From contig NZ_CP031240.1 of NCBI RefSeq assembly GCF_003351405.1, positions 868,001-932,000 of the forward strand: DNA of 64,000 nucleotides. Reading direction: 5' to 3'. The notes under the pieces were generated by a model, which was not told the origin of the DNA, searched no databases, and worked only from the letters and a program-made list of their open reading frames with translations. Below, piece after piece: positions 18,528-27,583 of the stretch. Source of the stretch: Haemophilus haemolyticus (lineage in GTDB: Bacteria; Pseudomonadota; Gammaproteobacteria; Enterobacterales; Pasteurellaceae). Position numbers and translations under genes: made by a program. Position 1 is the stretch's first letter. Every line of letters starts with the position of its first letter.

Positions 18528-18908
18528 GTGATAAAAAAAACGTTAGCTCTTGCAACTTCAGCGATGATTTTGACCGCTTGTAGCAATGCGCAACCACAAG
18601 CTGAAATGCTAACTCTGGGCGGTGAAACAGATGCTCACGGTTGCTTACCAAGTGCGGGACAGTCTTATTCTTATTTGAAAAAAGCCTGTGTACAAGTGTT
18701 TGATATGGCGGATATTAAGCTAGACGATCCTGCGAATAAAACCCAAGCGGTTTATGGCATTCTTTCGGAAGATAAACAACAGGTTGAAGTGTTTGCTTCT
18801 GATTTGCCTGAAAATACGATTTTAGATGTGGTAAAAGGCGGATATGTCTCCAAAGATGGCAAAGTGCGTTTAATGAAAACCAAGAAAAGTTGGAAGATTA
18901 GTAAGTAA
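18528..18908 (+). CDS. Putative lipoprotein
   Basis: 126 residues beginning at a GTG codon. MIKKTLALATSAMILTACS is a clear lipoprotein signal with lipobox LTAC (Cys 18). The mature part has two more Cys residues (AHGCLPS and KKACVQVF) that may form a disulfide and ends in a basic tail. I do not recognise a characterised family; a short beta-strand protein exposed to the periplasm is likely. It is tightly packed with the glutaredoxin-like gene before it and the membrane-protein gene after it, which starts where this one ends. Confidence 0.78.
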   Translation: MIKKTLALATSAMILTACSNAQPQAEMLTLGGETDAHGCLPSAGQSYSYLKKACVQVFDMADIKLDDPANKTQAVYGILSEDKQQVEVFASDLPENTILDVVKGGYVSKDGKVRLMKTKKSWKISK

Positions 18909-19354
18909 TGAAGAAGGTCAGTTTTTTACAATTTTTATTTAAAATTGGTGATGACTATTTAATGTTTTTGCGAAATTTAACACCCGCTGTGTTGTTTTTA
19001 TCACTGGCGTTATTTATGTATTCTGAGCTGAATTGGACACATTGGGCGTGGAGTAATGTGCTAGTGCTGTTTTTAAGTTTGGCTTCAGGATTTATTGCAC
19101 TCAGCGTCATGGTAATAAATACTGTCGCTTTTGTACGCGAGATGCTGAAAACCTTAAGAACACTAAGCGGAGAGAGCGAACTTGATGAAAATATTGGTAC
19201 GCTCGCATTATTTAAAATGCTCTGGGTGGAGAGCAACAGTAAACAACTAATCTTTTTTGCGGTAGTCAATATTGTTGCAGTATTTATGGTGTTAGCTTAC
19301 GGCACCAAATATGCCTTGAATTTTTATAGCTCAATTTCAACATTAAATGATTAG
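18908..19354 (+). CDS. Small inner-membrane protein of unknown function
   Basis: 148 residues with three probable membrane helices (about 25-41, 50-72 and 115-136) and a charged loop between the second and third (LKTLRTLSGESELDENIG). No family recognised. Its start overlaps the last base of the preceding lipoprotein stop, so the two are coupled; the following phosphatase starts 9 bases after its stop. The four genes from 18266 to 20641 are probably one transcription unit. Confidence 0.7.
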   Translation: MKKVSFLQFLFKIGDDYLMFLRNLTPAVLFLSLALFMYSELNWTHWAWSNVLVLFLSLASGFIALSVMVINTVAFVREMLKTLRTLSGESELDENIGTLALFKMLWVESNSKQLIFFAVVNIVAVFMVLAYGTKYALNFYSSISTLND

Positions 19355-19363
19355 GTATCGAAT

Positions 19364-20641
19364 ATGAAAAAAATAACCCTAAAATTCACCGCACTTTTGC
19401 TTGGCTCAGTTTTAGCAAGTAGTGCGTTTGCAACAGAAAATGGTCAAACTTCCTCAAGTTCTGATTATGAATTAGAGAAAGTATTGATTTTCAGCCGACA
19501 CGGATTGCGTTCACCAGTGGAAAAAGATCCGCAAGAAATGGCGAAATATTCCCCGTATGAATGGGCAAAATGGAATGTACCATCTGGCTATCTCACTGCA
19601 AAAGGGACGGTGCTAGAAACCTATTTCGGACAGTATTTAGGTCAATGGCTTGCAGATAAAGGGTTACTAACAACAGAACGTTGTGCATCGGGCGAAGGCA
19701 TTTTTGCTTATGCAAATGGTGTGCAACGCACCATTGCAACAGGGCAAGCGATTGTTTCTGGTGCATTTGCGGGCTGTAATGTTCAACTGCAACATCACGG
19801 TAAAATTGGTTCTGAAAAAGATCCGATTTTTAATACACAGGCGCACAATCCAAGTAAAGCCTTGATTGAATCTGCAAAAAATAACGTTGATTTAACCGCT
19901 TTACAGCAAAAATTAGCACCGAATTATGCGTTATTAAGTGAAATTATCGATTATAAAAATTCACCAAACTGCTTACAAAAAGGCGAATGTGATTTAGGTG
20001 GAAAAGTCGGTGAATACAGTATTAAAGACGGTAAGTCGGTAAAAATTACGGGTTCTATCAGCACCGGAAAGAAAATTGTCAGTGCGTTATTGCTCGCACA
20101 TTATGTGGGTAAGCCTGATTCAGAAATCGCAAACGGCCGCGTGGATAGCCAAGAAAAATGGCGTGCGATTAACGAAATTAAAAACGAATATTACCGCACT
20201 TTATTTAAAAACAACGAAACGTTAGCACAAAATGCGTCATATCCGTTATTGGCATTTATTCAGCAACAGCTAAATAGCGAAAACAAAATTAATTTATTGG
20301 TTGGACACGATTCTAATATCGTCGCTCTGCTTGCAGCACTAGGTGTTGAGCCTTATGAGTTGAATGATTCATTGGAAAATATCCCAATCGGCGGTAAGTT
20401 GCTATTTGAAGTGTGGAAACATAAACCAAGTGGTAAGCTCAAATTTAAGTTGGATTATGTGTATCAAACCACTGAACAGTTGATTAACATTACGCCACTA
20501 AGTTTAGCGATGCCACCAAACCAAACAGCATTAACCCTCAAAGGCTGTAAAAAAGATGAAAATGGTTTTTGTGATTACGAGCGTTTTCAACAGGTGTTGA
20601 GTGAGAGTGTTGGAAACAGCAAGCTATCGGGAAGTAGATAA
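19364..20641 (+). CDS. Periplasmic histidine acid phosphatase (Agp/AppA type)
   Basis: 425 residues with signal peptide ending SSAFA. The catalytic RHGxRxP motif appears as FSRHGLRSPVE near residue 45 and the proton-donor HD as LLVGHDSNIVALL near residue 320, as in glucose-1-phosphatase and phytase-like enzymes. It likely frees phosphate from sugar phosphates or phytate-like esters in the periplasm. The final residues (NSKLSGSR) look unusual and the sequence after about base 20615 belongs, in another frame, to a fragment of a different protein, so the natural C-terminus may have been replaced by an insertion junction. Confidence 0.85.
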   Translation: MKKITLKFTALLLGSVLASSAFATENGQTSSSSDYELEKVLIFSRHGLRSPVEKDPQEMAKYSPYEWAKWNVPSGYLTAKGTVLETYFGQYLGQWLADKGLLTTERCASGEGIFAYANGVQRTIATGQAIVSGAFAGCNVQLQHHGKIGSEKDPIFNTQAHNPSKALIESAKNNVDLTALQQKLAPNYALLSEIIDYKNSPNCLQKGECDLGGKVGEYSIKDGKSVKITGSISTGKKIVSALLLAHYVGKPDSEIANGRVDSQEKWRAINEIKNEYYRTLFKNNETLAQNASYPLLAFIQQQLNSENKINLLVGHDSNIVALLAALGVEPYELNDSLENIPIGGKLLFEVWKHKPSGKLKFKLDYVYQTTEQLINITPLSLAMPPNQTALTLKGCKKDENGFCDYERFQQVLSESVGNSKLSGSR

Positions 20642-20747
20642 TTCTGATATTCATATCGCGGAATATATGACGGTGTTGCCAAGTAAAGAAGTATTGGAGC
20701 AACGATTGCATTTGGCGGTGGAAAGAACGGTTATTTACCAAAATAAT
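20613..20747 (+). pseudogene. C-terminal remnant of a DUF1016/YhcG-like nuclease (tentative)
   Basis: In a frame different from the phosphatase, about 40 codons read YREVDNSDIHIAEYMTVLPS followed by KEVLEQRLHLAVERT. This resembles the end of PDDEXK-type DUF1016 (YhcG) proteins, which often finish with a segment about xHVAEYLTxLPxKxxLxxKLxxAI. No start codon or catalytic domain is left. The fragment lies exactly between the phosphatase and the DUF3825 gene, suggesting decay of an earlier accessory gene here. Assignment from memory of the family only. Confidence 0.35.
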
Positions 20748-20877
20748 TGTAGGGTGTGTGAAATAAAGCTTAACACACATAAAAGTGTATCATTTTCGTG
20801 TACGTGCATTGTGGCCATTTATATACCAGATAGATTTATTATATACATATTTTTATATATTTAAGAGGAAAGAATAT

Positions 20878-21651
20878 ATGGAACATCCAGAAAAGTTATT
20901 TGATCTAGTTTATTTCCATGAGATGGATAAAAAATTAGATGAACTATCTTCCTTGGCGGAAAAGGAAAACTGGGATTATCAATATACAAAGACTAACCAG
21001 AATAAACCAGTATTATTCAATTATTTACAATATACATATCAAAGATTATCACAGGAAGAGAAGATTGAAATTTCATCTTGTGGGCAATGGTTGACATTTA
21101 ATACAGGATTAGTGACCGACAATCAAGAATCGATATTCATTTTGTGTGAAAAGAGTAACCATCATTCTCCTAGAGCTCCTTGGCTTTTTAAAGCTTGGAA
21201 AAGAAAAGGAGAATATGAAATGCAGAAGTTTCAGACTCTACCCGATATGGCTCATTATTTTGATGACCCATCCCTATTGGTTTTTGATTGTAGAAAAGAG
21301 TTAATACCTAATATTGAGCATATGATCGCAGACAATAAGGATAGATTTCCAGAACCATTCAATAGTATGCCAGATTTTACTTTGCAAACTTTACTGAATG
21401 GGGCTATAGATAATGCGAAAGAAAGAGTTAGAAGGAACTATAAAACGGCAATTCCTCATTACTATAAGAATAAAGTTCAATTGCTTCTTCCTTTATGTTT
21501 GAGTAAGCCAGGAAGGGCTGATTTAGCAATAGTTGTTGAATATATTAAAACTAGTAATGCTTATAGAGCAGCTACCTGTTTAACGCTTGATATGGCATAT
21601 AATAATGCTAGACAATTAGCTAGACCTGATAGAGATTGGTTAATCCCATAG
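20878..21651 (+). CDS. DUF3825-like protein, accessory gene
   Basis: 257 residues. The sequence matches what I recall of DUF3825: LAEKENWDY near the start, [13 protein letters not shown] type segment, [31 protein letters not shown], a [13 protein letters not shown] strand, then the well-kept tail [19 protein letters not shown] and [24 protein letters not shown]3825 domains occur in bacterial conflict-type proteins, but this one has no second domain. I chose the ATG at 20878 after AAGAGGAAAG; the upstream Met at 20785 has no Shine-Dalgarno. It is AT-rich and lies 17 bases before glyS, so it may be an insertion into the gly cluster. Function unknown. Confidence 0.7.
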   Translation: MEHPEKLFDLVYFHEMDKKLDELSSLAEKENWDYQYTKTNQNKPVLFNYLQYTYQRLSQEEKIEISSCGQWLTFNTGLVTDNQESIFILCEKSNHHSPRAPWLFKAWKRKGEYEMQKFQTLPDMAHYFDDPSLLVFDCRKELIPNIEHMIADNKDRFPEPFNSMPDFTLQTLLNGAIDNAKERVRRNYKTAIPHYYKNKVQLLLPLCLSKPGRADLAIVVEYIKTSNAYRAATCLTLDMAYNNARQLARPDRDWLIP

Positions 21652-21668
21652 TATTAAGAGAATCTAAA

Positions 21669-23735
21669 ATGACAACCCAAAACTTCCTAGTAGAAATCGG
21701 CACAGAAGAGCTGCCACCAAAAGCTCTCAAAACATTAGCGACCTCTTTTGCGGATAATGTTGAGGCGGAATTAAACCAAGCGGGTTTATCATTCGATAAA
21801 ATCGAATGGTTTGCAGCGCCGCGTCGTTTGGCGGTGAAAGTGTTGAACTTAGCCACACAACAACCAAGCAAAGAAATTGAAAAACGCGGGCCGGCAGTTT
21901 CAGCTGCCTTTGATACAGAAGGCAAACCAACTAAAGCGGCAGAAGGCTGGGCGCGTGGTTGTGGAATTACCGTTGAGCAAGCAGAGAGCATTGCCACTGA
22001 TAAAGGTGAATGGTTAGTTCACCGTGCAAAAATTGAAGGTCAGCCGACCAAAAACTTGCTGAACGATATTGTGGCAAATGCGTTGGCGAAATTGCCAATT
22101 CCAAAACCAATGCGTTGGGCTGACAAAACAGTGCAGTTTATTCGTCCAGTTCATACCGTGACTATGTTGTTAGGTGATGAGTTAATTGAAGGCGAAATTT
22201 TAGGTGTGGCAAGTGCTCGCACTATTCGCGGTCACCGTTTCTTAGGCGAGAAAGAATTTGAAATTCAACACGCAGACCAATATTCGCAATTATTGCGTGA
22301 AAAAGGTTCTGTAGTAGCAGATTTCAACGAGCGTAAAGCAGAAATTTTGGCAAAATCTCAAGCAAAAGCAACCGCACTTGGCGGCGTGGCTGATATTGAA
22401 GAAAGTCTGCTTGAAGAAGTGACTTCGTTGGTAGAATATCCAAACGTTTTAGCGGCTAAATTTGAAGAACGCTTCTTAGCGGTGCCTGCGGAAGCCTTGG
22501 TTTACACCATGAAAGGTGACCAAAAATATTTCCCGATTTATGACAAAGACGGCAAATTATTACCGCACTTTATTTTTGTCTCGAACATCAACCCTGAAGA
22601 TCCAACGGCAATTATCGAAGGGAACGAAAAAGTGGTTCGCCCACGTTTAACCGATGCGGAATTCTTCTTCAAAACCGACTTAAAACAAAAACTGGTTGAT
22701 CGTTTACCACGTTTAGAAACCGTATTGTTCCAACAACAACTCGGTACATTGAAAGACAAAACTGACCGCATTGAGCAACTGGCAGGCGAAATTGCAAAAC
22801 AAATCGGTGCAGATGAAGCGAAAGCAAAACGTGCAGGTTTACTGTCAAAATGTGACTTAATGACCAACATGGTATTCGAATTCACTGATACGCAAGGCGT
22901 AATGGGCATGCACTATGCTCGTCATGATGGTGAAGATGAAGAAGTAGCAGTGGCGTTAAACGAACAATATATGCCACGTTTTGCGGGTGATGAGTTACCA
23001 AAATCACTCGTTGCAAGTGCGGTCGCTTTAGCGGATAAATTTGACACTTTAACGGGTATCTTCGGCATCGGCCAAGCACCAAAAGGTAGCGCAGACCCAT
23101 TTGCACTTCGTCGTGCGGCATTAGGTGCATTACGTATTATCGTAGAGAAAAATTTACCACTAGATTTAGAAGATTTAGTGAAAAAATCAGCCGCACTTTT
23201 CGGTGATAAACTTACCAATCAAAATGTGGTCGCCGATGTGGTGGACTTCATGCTTGGTCGTTTCCGTGCATGGTATCAAGATGAAGGCATTGCAGTGGAT
23301 GTGATTCAAGCCGTATTGGCACGTCGTCCAACTCGCCCTGCTGATTTTGATGCGCGCGTACGTGCAGTATCACACTTCCGTACTTTAGATTCAGCGGAAG
23401 CGTTAGCAGCAGCAAACAAACGTGTAAGTAATATCTTAGCCAAAGCAGATGCTGCAATTGGCGAGATCAATTTGACCGCTTGCGTAGAACCAGCAGAAAA
23501 AGCCCTTGCTGAAGCGGTACTTGCATTACGCACTGAAGTACAACCGTTTATCGCACAAGGCGATTACACCGCAGTATTAGATAAATTAGCAAACTTACGC
23601 GCACCAGTGGACAGTTTCTTTGATAACGTGATGGTAAATGCCGAAGATCCTGCATTACGTCAAAACCGCTTAGCGATTTTAAATACGTTACAAAACTTGT
23701 TCTTACAGGTAGCAAATATTTCTGTTTTACAATAA
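21669..23735 (+). CDS. glyS: Glycine--tRNA ligase beta subunit
   Basis: 688 residues; the subunit that recognises tRNA-Gly and completes the alpha2beta2 synthetase with GlyQ. Diagnostic segments are [36 protein letters not shown] and [11 protein letters not shown], and the C-terminal HD/anticodon-binding region contains [16 protein letters not shown] chose the ATG at 21669 because [16 protein letters not shown] is the usual N-terminus; the Met at 21636 lies within the DUF3825 gene. It ends just upstream of the repeat-switched glycosyltransferase. Confidence 0.97.
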   Translation: MTTQNFLVEIGTEELPPKALKTLATSFADNVEAELNQAGLSFDKIEWFAAPRRLAVKVLNLATQQPSKEIEKRGPAVSAAFDTEGKPTKAAEGWARGCGITVEQAESIATDKGEWLVHRAKIEGQPTKNLLNDIVANALAKLPIPKPMRWADKTVQFIRPVHTVTMLLGDELIEGEILGVASARTIRGHRFLGEKEFEIQHADQYSQLLREKGSVVADFNERKAEILAKSQAKATALGGVADIEESLLEEVTSLVEYPNVLAAKFEERFLAVPAEALVYTMKGDQKYFPIYDKDGKLLPHFIFVSNINPEDPTAIIEGNEKVVRPRLTDAEFFFKTDLKQKLVDRLPRLETVLFQQQLGTLKDKTDRIEQLAGEIAKQIGADEAKAKRAGLLSKCDLMTNMVFEFTDTQGVMGMHYARHDGEDEEVAVALNEQYMPRFAGDELPKSLVASAVALADKFDTLTGIFGIGQAPKGSADPFALRRAALGALRIIVEKNLPLDLEDLVKKSAALFGDKLTNQNVVADVVDFMLGRFRAWYQDEGIAVDVIQAVLARRPTRPADFDARVRAVSHFRTLDSAEALAAANKRVSNILAKADAAIGEINLTACVEPAEKALAEAVLALRTEVQPFIAQGDYTAVLDKLANLRAPVDSFFDNVMVNAEDPALRQNRLAILNTLQNLFLQVANISVLQ

Positions 23736-23792
23736 TGATTTAATGCCCAGAAATGGGCTTTTAAATTTCGATTCTAATCAAAAAAGAAAATT

Positions 23793-24542
23793 ATGCTTGA
23801 ACAAACAAACAAACAAACAAACAAACAAACAAACAAACAAACAAACAAACAAACAAACAAACAAATAAAAGGGTACGTCATTAATTTGAATCGTTCTCCT
23901 GAACGATTAAGAAAGTTTTTTTCTCAAGCTTCAGCAAATTTATTTACGCGTATGCCCGCTGTTGATAAGAAATTACTTGAGCTATTTGATTTAGAAATTT
24001 TTTTTAATATTGCACAGTGTGAAAGTTTACTGGGACAGAAGATAACTTCAGGCGAAATTGCTTGTACCCTTTCCCATATTGCATGTTGGAAAGCAATTGC
24101 AAATGACGATGATTTACTGGAGCGAGATTTTGCTATTATTGCTGAAGATGATGTGCTCTTAAAAGATGATTTACAATCCTCACTTCAAAAAGTGATAGAT
24201 GTTTTTGAAAACGGATATTTTTTGAACCAAGAAAATGTAGATTTAATTATTTTACAAAGTTTAGCCTTTGATTGGTTTAATTTAGATGAAAATTTCTGTC
24301 CTATGTATTATGGTTATAATAATCAGGGATCAAGTTTATATTTAATACGAAAATCTCTTGCAATTGAATTAACTGAAAACTTAAAAAAAGAAAAACCTTA
24401 TTGGCTAGCTGATTGGTTTGAAGTTTTTTGTGATAAAGAAAGGGTAAGAGGGGTTAAGCCTCATTTGGGTTATATTATTGGAGGGCATAATGCACCTTCT
24501 GATTTAGAGGTGGATCGTCAAAGAGCAAGGTGTAATACGTAA
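23793..24542 (+). CDS. Phase-variable glycosyltransferase family 25 (LPS biosynthesis)
   Basis: 249 residues, beginning MLEQTNK followed by a QTNK repeat encoded by the AACA tract, then a GT25 domain: GYVINLNRSPERL, SGEIACTLSHIACWKAI and the metal-binding FAIIAEDDVLL. GT25 enzymes such as Lic2A, Lex2B and LpsA add hexoses to Haemophilus lipooligosaccharide outer core. The gene is in frame with 16 repeats, so this is the ON state. Both other frames meet a stop within about eight codons after the tract, so gain or loss of one unit switches it off. Acceptor and linkage cannot be told from the sequence. Confidence 0.88.
   Translation: MLEQTNKQTNKQTNKQTNKQTNKQIKGYVINLNRSPERLRKFFSQASANLFTRMPAVDKKLLELFDLEIFFNIAQCESLLGQKITSGEIACTLSHIACWKAIANDDDLLERDFAIIAEDDVLLKDDLQSSLQKVIDVFENGYFLNQENVDLIILQSLAFDWFNLDENFCPMYYGYNNQGSSLYLIRKSLAIELTENLKKEKPYWLADWFEVFCDKERVRGVKPHLGYIIGGHNAPSDLEVDRQRARCNT
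23800..23865 (+). repeat. AACA tetranucleotide repeat tract, 16 full units plus AA
   Basis: Sixteen perfect AACA units and a final AA lie directly after codon 2-3 of the glycosyltransferase gene. None of the three frames of the tract has a stop codon, so slippage only changes the downstream frame. This is a classical Haemophilus contingency-locus switch; the unit differs from the CAAT of lic1-3, the GACA of lgtC and the GCAA of lex2A. Confidence 0.95.
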
Positions 24543-24688
24543 TAATTTGAGTACTCTCCATAATTAAATATTGCGTAACATTTAGAACACTTCTTTTAAT
24601 AGTGATAAAAATGGATGATTAATTTTCCATCAATCATCCTTTCTTTTATAGACTTCAAGTGATTATTTCTCTATAATTTCCGCACTTT
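24543..24688. other. Intergenic region between the glycosyltransferase and tRNA-Ile
   Basis: AT-rich, no open frame or tRNA. TGATTAATTTTCCATCAATCATCC (near 24617) gives a short stem that could terminate the glycosyltransferase message. CTATAAT at 24671 is a plausible -10 for the tRNA promoter. Confidence 0.4.
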
Positions 24689-24765
24689 CCCCCCTTAGCT
24701 CAGTCGGTTAGAGCAGGCGACTCATAATCGCTTGGTCACTGGTTCAAGTCCGGTAGGGGGGACCA
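24689..24765 (+). tRNA. ileX: tRNA-Ile(CAU), AUA-reading after lysidine modification
   Basis: 77 nt with a 7-bp acceptor stem (CCCCCCT / AGGGGGG), D-arm TTAGCTCAGTCGGTTAGAGC, anticodon loop CTCATAA and T-arm GGTTCAAGTCC, plus encoded CCA at 24763-24765. The CAT anticodon would suggest Met, but the body (GGCGACTCATAATCGCTTGGTC) is that of the minor isoleucine tRNA, whose C34 becomes lysidine through TilS. The 3' end is a common phage integration target and an integrase-like stub follows. Confidence 0.93.
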
Positions 24766-24963
24766 TTCGACTTGTCAAATAACGTCTTTTCTGTCAAAAA
24801 ACATCATAAAAACAGCATTTTATAATCAACCTTATTGTTGTTTTCGTCTTTTATTGTTTGTCATTGTTCGTTTTTATTGTTCCCTTAAATGTTCCCTCTT
24901 TATGAAGGAACAAAAACGAGGGAACAGAAGAACGGTAAATTTTTATTTATTAGGGCTTGAACA

Positions 24964-25098
24964 ATGGCTAGAGACTTTTCAAAAAAATTCACTGATTCTT
25001 ATATTCATGGAATTAAACTAACTAATAAAGAGCAACTATTTTCTGATAGAGATAAGGCTCGTATATTGGTTTATAAAACTTTAGATGAAGAGGCTTAA
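24964..25098 (+). pseudogene. Possible N-terminal stub of a tyrosine integrase
   Basis: A 44-codon open frame, MARDFSKKFTDSYIHGIKLT followed by NKEQLFSDRDKARILVYKTL, ends in a stop at 25096. The pattern x-LTDxxIxGLKxTxKxQxxSDxxG-L-x-V is that of the DUF4102 arm-binding start of P4-type integrases, whose genes lie just downstream of tRNAs. No catalytic domain follows. It fits an eroded prophage or island at the tRNA-Ile site, but could be an unrelated small protein. Confidence 0.45.
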
Positions 25099-25359
25099 TT
25101 TATCTTAAATATTTGCGTGTCTGATAATTTATCGTTCACGCATTGTATCTTCCATTTAGAAGCTTGCGTCATTTCTCACAGCTATCCTAATTTAATCCCC
25201 CTTATTTTCCCCTTTCCTTCTTATTCAAAATCAATTTTTATGCTTCTTTTCGTATTCTGTTCATTGAATTTTTTCATCAATGCAGTAAACTAGCCACCGA
25301 TTTTTAATCACCCTTCTTTTCACTTTAAATGTTACCCGCGAGTAATAAAAGGACACATC
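25099..25359. other. Intergenic region before the MFS gene
   Basis: 261 AT-rich bases without an open frame of note. Likely MFS promoter elements lie at its end (TTCATTGAATTTTT and CAGTAAACT near 25260-25290), and AAAAGGACA precedes the ATG. No uptake signal and no tRNA-end repeat that would mark an att site were found by eye. Confidence 0.3.
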
Positions 25360-26583
25360 ATGACAAACAAAGTAAACAGTTATGGCTGGAAAGCCTTAAT
25401 TGGCTCTGCCGTCGGCTATGCAATGGACGGTTTTGATCTTCTCATTTTAGGTTTCATGCTTAGTGCAATTTCCGCAGACTTAAGTCTAACACCCGCACAA
25501 GGTGGCTCTCTCGTGACATGGACGCTTATTGGTGCCGTATTTGGCGGCATTTTATTTGGCGCATTAAGCGATAAATACGGTCGTGTACGGGTACTTACTT
25601 GGACCATTCTTCTTTTTGCGGTATTTACTGGGTTGTGTGCGATTGCACAAGGTTACTGGGATTTACTGATTTATCGCACAATTGCTGGCATTGGCTTAGG
25701 CGGTGAATTTGGAATTGGGATGGCTCTAGCAGCAGAAGCATGGCCTGCACGTCACCGAGCTAAAGCAGCATCTTATGTTGCATTGGGTTGGCAAGCTGGT
25801 GTGTTAGGTGCCGCATTACTTACACCATTATTGCTCCCGCATATTGGCTGGCGTGGAATGTTCTTGGTGGGTATCTTCCCTGCATTTGTCGCTTGGTTCT
25901 TACGTTCTCATCTACACGAACCTGAAATTTTCACTCAAAAACAAACCGTACTTTCAACTCAATCCAGTTTTACTGATAAATTACGTTCATTCCAGCTTCT
26001 TATTAAAGATAAAGCCACGAGCAAAATTAGCCTTGGTATCGTTGTACTTACCTCCGTACAAAACTTCGGTTATTACGGCATTATGATTTGGTTACCTAAT
26101 TTCTTATCAAAACAACTTGGGTTCAGTTTAACTAAATCTGGGCTTTGGACCGCCGTTACCGTCTGTGGCATGATGGCTGGCATTTGGATTTTCGGACAAC
26201 TTGCTGACCGAATCGGGCGCAAACCAAGTTTCTTACTTTTCCAATTAGGAGCGGTGATAAGTATCGTGGTTTACTCACAACTTACGGATCCTGACATCAT
26301 GCTTCTTGCTGGGGCATTTTTAGGTATGTTTGTGAACGGAATGATGGGTGGTTACGGTGCATTGATGGCAGAAGCCTATCCAACAGAAGCTCGAGCAACC
26401 GCACAAAACGTACTTTTCAATATTGGTCGTGCCGTAGGGGGATTTGGACCTGTGGTTGTAGGCGCGGTTGTACTTGCCTACTCTTTCCAAACTGCCATCG
26501 CCATACTTGCGATTATCTACGTAATTGATATGTTAGCGACAATTTTCTTAATCCCTGAATTAAAAGGTCAAGCCTTAGACTAA
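25360..26583 (+). CDS. MFS transporter (sugar acid / sialate-like family)
   Basis: 407 residues with twelve membrane helices. The MFS loop 2-3 motif is GALSDKYGRVRVL and its second copy GQLADRIGRKPSF. The opening segment AMDGFDLLILGFMLSAISADL and MALAAEAWPARHRAKAAS are typical of the metabolite:H+ symporter subgroup (shikimate, benzoate, sialate or aromatic acid carriers). The substrate cannot be deduced. It stands alone with its own terminator, convergent with waaC. From memory it resembles the uncharacterised H. influenzae transporter near waaF (rfaF). Confidence 0.85.
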   Translation: MTNKVNSYGWKALIGSAVGYAMDGFDLLILGFMLSAISADLSLTPAQGGSLVTWTLIGAVFGGILFGALSDKYGRVRVLTWTILLFAVFTGLCAIAQGYWDLLIYRTIAGIGLGGEFGIGMALAAEAWPARHRAKAASYVALGWQAGVLGAALLTPLLLPHIGWRGMFLVGIFPAFVAWFLRSHLHEPEIFTQKQTVLSTQSSFTDKLRSFQLLIKDKATSKISLGIVVLTSVQNFGYYGIMIWLPNFLSKQLGFSLTKSGLWTAVTVCGMMAGIWIFGQLADRIGRKPSFLLFQLGAVISIVVYSQLTDPDIMLLAGAFLGMFVNGMMGGYGALMAEAYPTEARATAQNVLFNIGRAVGGFGPVVVGAVVLAYSFQTAIAILAIIYVIDMLATIFLIPELKGQALD

Positions 26584-26600
26584 GAAAATATAAAAGATAA

Positions 26601-26628
26601 AAATGCTCGCCAAGTGAGAGCATTTTTT
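26601..26628. terminator. Bidirectional hairpin MFS / waaC
   Basis: AAATGCTC and GAGCATTTTTT pair around GCCAAGTGA between the MFS stop at 26581-26583 and the waaC stop at 26627. Suitable for both strands. Confidence 0.65.
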
Positions 26629-27583
26629 ATGAAATAAAAGGAAGCAATTGTGAGAACACCTGTTCAGCTGAAATTTCTTTCATTGAACTTGACGATAAAT
26701 AATACTGATTTTTGCCATAACAGCCAATCAATTTAGGATCCGTTGCGCCATAAAGCGTAATATTGGGCTTATCCAAGGCGGCAGTTAAATGCGCCAAGCC
26801 TGTATCCACAGACACAACGGCTTTTGCATTCGCAAGCTGTTTTGCAAGTTCCGTTAAAGTTAACTTCGGCAACACGATCACATTAGAATAAGCTTGAGCC
26901 AAACGCTCTGCTCGCGCTTTTTCTAGTTCATTTCCCCAAGGCAAATGAATTTTGCAATCAGAAAGTGCGGTAATTTTTTCAATCAATTTTTGCCATTCTG
27001 ATTCTTCCCAATGCTTATCTGCCCGAGTTGTAGAATGAATGAATACCACATAGTTTTGTTCTGAAGTTTGATGAAGAAAATGGCGAGCAATACCATAATC
27101 GCCCTGAATTTGAGGTAATTCATAACCTAAACTCTGGGCAAAAAGCTGACGAATTCGTTCCACCGCATTCTGTTGATAAGAAATGACATATTTTTTATCG
27201 TAGAAAAAAGATGCTAATGGCTCTCGGATACTTTGACGATCATAGCCATGTTTCACACCCTGAGCGAAACGAGTTGCAAATAATGCACTTTTAATGAGAC
27301 CTTGCGCATCAATTACCGCATCATAGTTTTCAGCCTGCAACAAAGTGCGGTAATTTTTCCACTCATTTCTTGTTTGAATGGAAAAAGGCGATTTTCGCCA
27401 ACGTCTTAAAGCAATTGGAATAATTTGATTCACTGCAGAATGCCAACGTGGGATTTCTGCAAAATTCTCTTCCACCACCCAATCAATAGAGAGATTAGGA
27501 ATAGCACGCTGTGCATCAGTCAATGCCGGCAAAGTATGAATCACATCCCCCATAGAGGAAGTCTTAATCACACATACTTTCAT
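26627..27583 (-). CDS. waaC: LPS heptosyltransferase I
   Basis: Adds the first L-glycero-D-manno-heptose to Kdo of the inner core, in the cytoplasm at the inner membrane. 318 residues, GT9 family. It is close to E. coli WaaC throughout: VIKTSSMGDVIHTLPALTDA, IDWVVEENFAEIP, NYDAVIDAQGLIKSALFATR, GVKHGYDR and VVSVDTGLAHLTAALDKPN. Its ATG overlaps the stop of the EamA gene, and that gene overlaps waaF, so waaF-EamA-waaC form one coupled operon behind hldD. H. influenzae Rd is known for a separate heptosyltransferase OpsX; whether that also exists here cannot be seen. Confidence 0.93.
   Translation of the reverse strand: MKVCVIKTSSMGDVIHTLPALTDAQRAIPNLSIDWVVEENFAEIPRWHSAVNQIIPIALRRWRKSPFSIQTRNEWKNYRTLLQAENYDAVIDAQGLIKSALFATRFAQGVKHGYDRQSIREPLASFFYDKKYVISYQQNAVERIRQLFAQSLGYELPQIQGDYGIARHFLHQTSEQNYVVFIHSTTRADKHWEESEWQKLIEKITALSDCKIHLPWGNELEKARAERLAQAYSNVIVLPKLTLTELAKQLANAKAVVSVDTGLAHLTAALDKPNITLYGATDPKLIGCYGKNQYYLSSSSMKEISAEQVFSQLLPFIS

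Noticed and set aside
19364-21651. Phosphatase and DUF3825 gene as one defence operon
   Set aside because: The phosphatase has a signal peptide and belongs with the lipoprotein and membrane-protein genes upstream; a remnant and about 240 bases separate it from the DUF3825 gene.
23800-23865. Possible CRISPR-like repeat
   Set aside because: It is a simple 4-base tandem repeat without spacers inside a coding frame; a phase-variation tract explains it.
24689-24765. tRNA-Met because of the CAT anticodon
   Set aside because: The tRNA body is that of the minor tRNA-Ile(CAU); an initiator or elongator Met body would differ in the stems.
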